A stretch of 64,000 nucleotides of DNA, taken from Lentzea terrae (GTDB lineage Bacteria > Actinomycetota > Actinomycetes > Mycobacteriales > Pseudonocardiaceae). The translations under genes and the position numbers were made by a program. Below the pieces are notes generated by a model. The model searched no databases. It was not told the origin of the DNA and saw nothing but the letters and a program-made list of their open reading frames with translations. The stretch covers positions 248,001 to 312,000 of the forward strand of contig NZ_QFWW01000030.1 of NCBI RefSeq assembly GCF_003265345.1, read 5' to 3'. Shown here one piece after another: positions 59,642 to 64,000 of the stretch. Position 1 is the first letter of the stretch. Every line of letters starts with the position of its first letter.

Positions 59642-61066
59642 CTAGGCGTGGTCGTCCTCCCCCAGCCGGTGCACCCGGATGAGGTTCGTCGACCCAATGG
59701 TGCCAGGAGGCGAACCGGCGACGACCACCATGAGGTCACCGGCGGAGTAACGGCCGATCTCCAGCATGGACGTGTCGACCTGGCGGACCATCTCGTCGGT
59801 GGACTCCACGCGAGGAACCAGGAACGTCTCGGTGCCCCACGTCAGCGAGAGCTGCGAGCGCACCGACTGCTCCGGCGTGAACGCCAGCAGCGGGAGGTGC
59901 GTGTGCAGCCGGGCCAGGCGGCGGACCGTGTCGCCGGACTGCGTGAAGGCGACCAGGGCCTTGGCGTTCAGGCGCTCGCCGATGTCGCGGGCCGCGTACG
60001 AGATCACGCCGCGCTTGGTGCGCGGGACGTGCGTCAGCGGCGGCACGACCGTGGACTCGGTCTCGACGGCCTCGATGATGCGGCCCATGGTCTTGACCGA
60101 CTCGATGGCGTAGCGGCCGACCGAGGTCTCACCGGAGAGCATCAGGGCGTCCGCGCCGTCGAGCACCGCGTTCGCGACGTCGGACGTCTCGGCGCGGGTC
60201 GGGCGGGAGTTGACGATCATCGAGTCCAGCATCTGGGTGGCGACGATGACCGGCTTGGCGTTCTCGCGGGCGATCTGGATCGCTCGCTTCTGCACCAGCG
60301 GCACGCTCTCCAGCGGCAGCTCGACGCCCAGGTCACCGCGGGCGACCATGACGCCGTCGAACGCGAGGACGATGGCCTCGAGGTTGTCCACGGCCTCCGG
60401 CTTCTCGATCTTCGCGATCACCGGGAGGCGCTTGCTGCCCGCACGGTCCATGACCTGATGGACCAGGTCGATGTCCGCCGGCGAGCGCACGAACGACAGT
60501 GCGATGAAGTCCACGCCCAGCGAGAGCGCGAACTCGAGGTCCTCGATGTCCTTCTCGGAGAGCGCGGGCACGGAGACGTCCATGCCGGGCAGCGAGAGGC
60601 CCTTGTTGTTGCTGACGGGTCCGCCCTCGGTGACCTCGCACACGACGTCGGAACCTTCGACGTCGACGACCACGAGGCCGACCTTGCCGTCGTCCACGAG
60701 CAGGCGGTCGCCGACCTTGGCGTCCTTCGCGAGCTCCTTGTACGTCGTCGACACGCGGTCGTGCGTGCCCTCGACGTCCTCGACGGTGATGCGGACCACG
60801 TCGCCGGTGTTCCAGTCGACAGGACCCGCGGCGAACCGGCCGAGCCGGATCTTGGGGCCCTGGAGGTCGGCGAGGATGCCCACGGCGCGGCCCGACTCGT
60901 CGGCTGCCGCGCGGACCATGTCGTAGACCTGCTTGTGGTCGGCATGGCTGCCGTGGCTGAAGTTCATCCTGGCCACGTCCATACCGGCCGCTACCAGGTC
61001 GCGGACCTTGTCCGGCGTGCCAGTGGCGGGACCGAGGGTACAGACGATCTTTGCGCGTCGACTCAC
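59642..61066 (-). CDS. pyk: Pyruvate kinase
   Basis: A 474-residue glycolytic enzyme (phosphoenolpyruvate plus ADP to pyruvate plus ATP). N-terminal SRRAKIVCTLGPATGTPDKV, substrate-binding RMNFSHGSH, LADLQGPKIRLG, active-site IAKIEKPEAVDN (catalytic Lys), MVARGDLGVELP and VANAVLDGADALMLSGETSV. GTG 61066 is chosen by alignment with the family; the upstream in-frame extension crosses the divergent vanZ-like promoter. It may be cotranscribed with tesB and the small downstream gene. Confidence 0.97.
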   Translation of the reverse strand: MSRRAKIVCTLGPATGTPDKVRDLVAAGMDVARMNFSHGSHADHKQVYDMVRAAADESGRAVGILADLQGPKIRLGRFAAGPVDWNTGDVVRITVEDVEGTHDRVSTTYKELAKDAKVGDRLLVDDGKVGLVVVDVEGSDVVCEVTEGGPVSNNKGLSLPGMDVSVPALSEKDIEDLEFALSLGVDFIALSFVRSPADIDLVHQVMDRAGSKRLPVIAKIEKPEAVDNLEAIVLAFDGVMVARGDLGVELPLESVPLVQKRAIQIARENAKPVIVATQMLDSMIVNSRPTRAETSDVANAVLDGADALMLSGETSVGRYAIESVKTMGRIIEAVETESTVVPPLTHVPRTKRGVISYAARDIGERLNAKALVAFTQSGDTVRRLARLHTHLPLLAFTPEQSVRSQLSLTWGTETFLVPRVESTDEMVRQVDTSMLEIGRYSAGDLMVVVAGSPPGTIGSTNLIRVHRLGEDDHA

Positions 61067-61130
61067 GTCTGCAGAGACTAGTCCTCCTTCCTGGACCGAT
61101 CCCGAACTACCACTCAGTAATGTTCGGACA

Positions 61131-61475
61131 ATGGGTCGAGTACTCCCGTTTGTGATCGCGGCGTTGCTCAGCGTCGTCGTGTTGTTCACCCCTGAGTCAG
61201 GTGTGCCGTCGTCTCCGCCCGGCACGGACAAGGTCGTCCACACGCTGCTTTTCGCACTTCTCGCCTACACCGGCCTTTACGCGAAGATTCCTCACGTTCT
61301 TCCGCTGCTGGTGGTCTACGCAGGCGTGTCCGAGGTGCTCCAGGAGCTCATCACGCCACTTCACCGCAGCGGAGACGTGCTCGACGCGCTGGTGGACGTG
61401 CTCGGGATCGGCCTGGGCTGGGCTATCGCCTCGGCTGTTCGGAAACGCCGACGTGGTCCTCGCACCACAGGTTGA
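61131..61475 (+). CDS. VanZ-like family membrane protein
   Basis: 114 residues with three or four transmembrane helices (VLPFVIAALLSVVVLFTPES, DKVVHTLLFALLAYTGLYAK, LLVVYAGVSEVLQELITPLH with the conserved S-E-x-x-Q, GIGLGWAIASAV). The H...F and SE..Q pattern is typical of VanZ-like proteins, whose function is unknown in most bacteria. TAATGT ends 7 nt before ATG 61131, so the transcript is probably leaderless. Its last 53 bp overlap the end of the convergent DUF2461 gene. Confidence 0.87.
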   Translation: MGRVLPFVIAALLSVVVLFTPESGVPSSPPGTDKVVHTLLFALLAYTGLYAKIPHVLPLLVVYAGVSEVLQELITPLHRSGDVLDALVDVLGIGLGWAIASAVRKRRRGPRTTG

Positions 61476-62070
61476 AGTCCTTCAGCTGCCGCCACGACTT
61501 GCGCACCCGGTCAAGACACCCCGGCTCGTGCAGCACGTCGTCCGGCTCCCAGACCTTCCGCACCCAGATCGACCGGTGCTTGAGCAGATCGAGGTGGGGG
61601 TGGTCGTCGGCGAACCCGCGGGGCTTCGACTTCATCACGTCGCCGTGCAGCGTCCAGCCCTGCTTGAGCAGCTTGTCGATGATCTTGCGCAGCAGCACGC
61701 CGTGCGCGTCGACCGAGGCGCGGTAACGAGCGAGCTGGTCAGAGGCCATGTGGTACGAGCCGCCGCCGGTCACCAGGCCTTCCGAGCTGATCTGGGCGTA
61801 GTAGGCGCCGCCACCGCGGCCCTTTTCGATCACGCCGCCGCAGTGCGTCTTGTACGGCGTCTTGTCCTTCGAGAACCGCACGTCCCGGTACGGCCGGAAC
61901 ACCTTGCCCTCGCCGAACTCCTTCTCCAGCGCCGCGAGCAGGGCCTCCATCGGCGCCTTCACGTCCCGCAGGTACGTCTCCTTGTTGTCGTCCCAGTAGG
62001 CCTTCGAGTTGTCCAGTTCGAGGCCGTCGTAGAAGTCGATGGCGTACTCGCCGAAACCGCTGAACGTCAC
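61423..62070 (-). CDS. DUF2461 protein
   Basis: 215 residues; GFGEYAIDFYDGLELDNSKA with YWDDNKETY, FRPYRDVRFSKDKTPYKTHC and GGGSYHMASDQLARYRAS are the conserved DUF2461 blocks (TIGR02453). Structures of the family show a compact mixed fold; no activity is established. GTG 62070. It is divergent from the truncated helicase-associated gene and converges with the VanZ-like gene with 53 bp overlap. Confidence 0.93.
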   Translation of the reverse strand: MTFSGFGEYAIDFYDGLELDNSKAYWDDNKETYLRDVKAPMEALLAALEKEFGEGKVFRPYRDVRFSKDKTPYKTHCGGVIEKGRGGGAYYAQISSEGLVTGGGSYHMASDQLARYRASVDAHGVLLRKIIDKLLKQGWTLHGDVMKSKPRGFADDHPHLDLLKHRSIWVRKVWEPDDVLHEPGCLDRVRKSWRQLKDFNLWCEDHVGVSEQPRR

Positions 62071-62145
62071 CGGGTCAGCCTAGTTAGATCGCCCAAGCGC
62101 GTGAAATTCGTTTGAGCGCACACAATCAAGGCCATAATCAGCTGA

Positions 62146-64000
62146 ATGGCCCGCCGTATCAACGCGCTCGCGTCCTGGCTGCACACGCTCGAGCCCGAAG
62201 AGGTGGCCGCGATACTCGTGCACCGCCGCGACGTGGCGGACCGGTACATCCGGACGTTGAAGGACCTCGCGACGCAACTCACCGACTCCGACTCGGTGCA
62301 CGCCGTCGAGGACACACTGGACCAGGGCGCGCTGGACGTGCTGGGCGCGATCGTGGCGCAGGGCAACCTGGGGACGATCGACACGGTGTGCGCCGAGCTG
62401 CGGTGCACGACGACCGACTTCGAGCGGGCCTTCGCACAGCTCGAGGAACGGGCGCTGGCGTGGCCGGACGGGGCCAAGCTCATCGCGGTGAACTCGGTGC
62501 GGGCGAACGGCGCGCAACGCGACCAGCTCACGCCGCGGCCCAGGACTCCGCGAAAGCGCAAGGCCTCCATCACGTCCCCAGTGGTCGCCGCAATGTCCAC
62601 TGTGGACGGGGTTGCGCGGCTGCTGGCGCACTGCGAACAGGACAGCTTCGACGCCCGCTACACCGGTGGTGTGGCGACCGTGGAGATCCGGCGGGTCGCG
62701 CGGGCGTTGCGGGTCACCGACGGCGTGCTGCGGTTGTGGCTGGAACTCGCGGTCGAGGCGCAGCTGATCGGCATCGAACGTTCGCGGCTGCTGCCGACCA
62801 AGCACGGCGACGACTGGCTCGACTCGCATCCCGGCGTGCGGCTCGCGGCGCTGGTCAACGCGTGGCGGCGGATGGACTGGCGGCCGGAACCGGACCAGGC
62901 GCGGGCCGCGTTGCGCGACTACACCGGGGCGGCCGGGCTGGCGCTCCGCCGCACCGCGTTGGAGCGGTTCTCCGCCGACGAGGCTTTCACCGACACTGAA
63001 GAACTCGTCGCCGATCTGGTCTGGGAACAGCCGGCGGTGCACGACCCGCGGGCGACGGCGGCGGTCATCAGCGAGATGGAGTCGCTGGGGCTGGTCGCCG
63101 GCGGCGCGCTGACCCCATTAGGCACCGCTGTCCTGCAAAGTGGCGACGTTCAAGCCGCTGCCGACGAGCTGATGCCCCCAGCGGCCGAGCACGCCGCGTT
63201 CCAGACGGACATGACGGCGGTGGTGACCGGGCTGCCGTCGCCGGAGCTCAGCGCGACGCTGAACCTGGTGGCGGACCTGGAAGACAACGACGCGGCACGG
63301 GTGTGGCGGCTGTCCGCCGGGTCGGTGCGACGCGCGTTGGACAGCGGGCTCAGCGCGGACGAGGTGCTCAAGAAGCTGCAGGCCGTCTCGGAAGCGCCGT
63401 TGCCACAGGTGATCGAGTACCAGGTGCAGGACGTGGCGCGGCGGCACGGGCACCTGACGGTGACAGACGTGGCGAGCTGCGTGCGGTCCGAGGATCCGAT
63501 GCTGTTGCAGGAGATCGCCAAGGCGAAGCGACTGGGGTCGCTGAAGCTGCGGTTCCTGGCGCCGACCGTGTTGGCGTCGGCGCAACCGATGGCGGAGACG
63601 CTGGCGGCGTTGCGCAGGGCCGGATACGCCCCGACCGGGCTCGACGCGGGCGATCAGTCCATTGTGGAGCTCGTCGAACGACGGCGGGCGCCGGCTCGTG
63701 GCGAGCGCAGGCCCGACCAGTGGTGGCGCACCGAGCTGGACGACCTGGAGCTGACCCAGCTCGCGATCCGGCTGGTCGAGCAGGAACGGCCGAGCGTCGG
63801 GCGGGGCACGCCGCGGGCCAACGCGGCACGGACGCTGCGCGACCAGAACGTCTTCCTACACGACGAGGAGGTGCTGATCCTCGCGTCCGCGCTGGTGGAC
63901 GGCAGTCGCGTGGAGATCAAGTACGCCATCGGCCCGCGGCAGCTGGAGACGCACGTGATCACGCCGGCCAAGCACCTCGAGGGCGTGCTGACGGCGGACT
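62146..64000 (+). CDS. Helicase-associated domain protein (3' end cut by window)
   Basis: About 618 codons are visible and the frame is open at the edge. It starts MARRINALASWLHTLEPEEV and has a winged-helix-like segment (VEIRRVARALRVTDGVLRLW), a long repetitive helical middle, and toward the edge LHDEEVLILASALVDGSRVE with IKYAIGPRQ, as in the helicase C-terminal/XPB-like domain (PF13625) of actinobacterial proteins that accompany the XPB-type repair helicase. ATG 62146 has CATAAT ending 7 nt upstream. Translated from the raw sequence. Confidence 0.8.
   Translation, partial: MARRINALASWLHTLEPEEVAAILVHRRDVADRYIRTLKDLATQLTDSDSVHAVEDTLDQGALDVLGAIVAQGNLGTIDTVCAELRCTTTDFERAFAQLEERALAWPDGAKLIAVNSVRANGAQRDQLTPRPRTPRKRKASITSPVVAAMSTVDGVARLLAHCEQDSFDARYTGGVATVEIRRVARALRVTDGVLRLWLELAVEAQLIGIERSRLLPTKHGDDWLDSHPGVRLAALVNAWRRMDWRPEPDQARAALRDYTGAAGLALRRTALERFSADEAFTDTEELVADLVWEQPAVHDPRATAAVISEMESLGLVAGGALTPLGTAVLQSGDVQAAADELMPPAAEHAAFQTDMTAVVTGLPSPELSATLNLVADLEDNDAARVWRLSAGSVRRALDSGLSADEVLKKLQAVSEAPLPQVIEYQVQDVARRHGHLTVTDVASCVRSEDPMLLQEIAKAKRLGSLKLRFLAPTVLASAQPMAETLAALRRAGYAPTGLDAGDQSIVELVERRRAPARGERRPDQWWRTELDDLELTQLAIRLVEQERPSVGRGTPRANAARTLRDQNVFLHDEEVLILASALVDGSRVEIKYAIGPRQLETHVITPAKHLEGVLTAD

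Noticed and set aside
1-64000. tRNA, rRNA, insertion sequences or phage genes
   Set aside because: No cloverleaf-like GGTTCGAATCC T-arm motifs, no rRNA-like blocks, and no transposase, integrase or phage structural proteins were seen in either strand.

Overview
The window is GC-rich, densely coded DNA from an actinomycete. GTG starts are frequent, genes often overlap by ATGA or GTGA, and there are AfsR/SARP and LAL-LuxR regulators, an XRE/DUF397 pair, an ECF sigma factor of the SigE family, and mycobacterial-type fadA/fadB and CaiB genes. A member of the Pseudonocardiaceae is my best guess, but that is inference. I see no rRNA, tRNA, insertion sequence, prophage or CRISPR array, so this looks like chromosomal core with accessory patches. 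Two genes are cut by the window ends: a PabA-PabB fusion at the left and a helicase-associated-domain protein at the right.

Layout. 1-5.2 kb: pabAB, an anti-sigma-like protein with its sigma factor, and a secreted GH97 glycosidase. 5.2-9 kb: a phosphoesterase, then a three-gene polyamine operon (PLP decarboxylase, SpeD, unusual SpeE-like protein) closed by a strong hairpin. 9-15 kb: an S9 peptidase, an 800-bp gene-free tract of degenerate 57-69 bp repeats, and a DUF1295/cyclopropane-fatty-acid-synthase pair. 15-19.6 kb: glyA and gcvT behind a tandem glycine riboswitch, then small membrane proteins. 19.9-27 kb: fatty-acid catabolism (CaiB-type enzyme, acyl-CoA dehydrogenase, thiolase, FadB) with an AraC-type regulator whose promoter carries a DasR-like operator. 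27-37 kb: a LacI regulator and a CUT1 sugar ABC importer with a GH1 beta-glucosidase, preceded by an 18-bp palindromic operator; no ATPase gene is in the operon, as in MsiK-dependent systems. 37-47 kb: a MacB/FtsX-type exporter pair and two giant regulators (LAL-LuxR and AfsR-like), with a small ORF translationally coupled to the LuxR gene. 47-49 kb: XRE, DUF397 and a divergent small Cys-containing protein. 49-55 kb: a SulP transporter fused to a beta-carbonic anhydrase, a PBP4-type carboxypeptidase, 6-phosphogluconate dehydrogenase, and a LysE exporter divergent from an Lrp regulator. 56-58.4 kb: an AbiE-type toxin-antitoxin pair, in which the toxin gene appears frameshifted, plus a Uma2-family nuclease. 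58.4-64 kb: thioesterase, pyruvate kinase, a VanZ-like protein, a DUF2461 protein and the truncated helicase-associated protein.

The points I would check first are the repeat tract at 11.6-12.2 kb, the FadB that lacks the helical hairpin of its NAD-binding domain, the AbiEii frameshift beside an intact antitoxin and its operator repeats, the DasR-like site inside the araC-type promoter, the non-canonical SpeE in the polyamine operon, and the new small ORF in front of the LuxR gene. At least ten genes have a -10 hexamer ending 6-8 nt before the start codon and appear to be leaderless.
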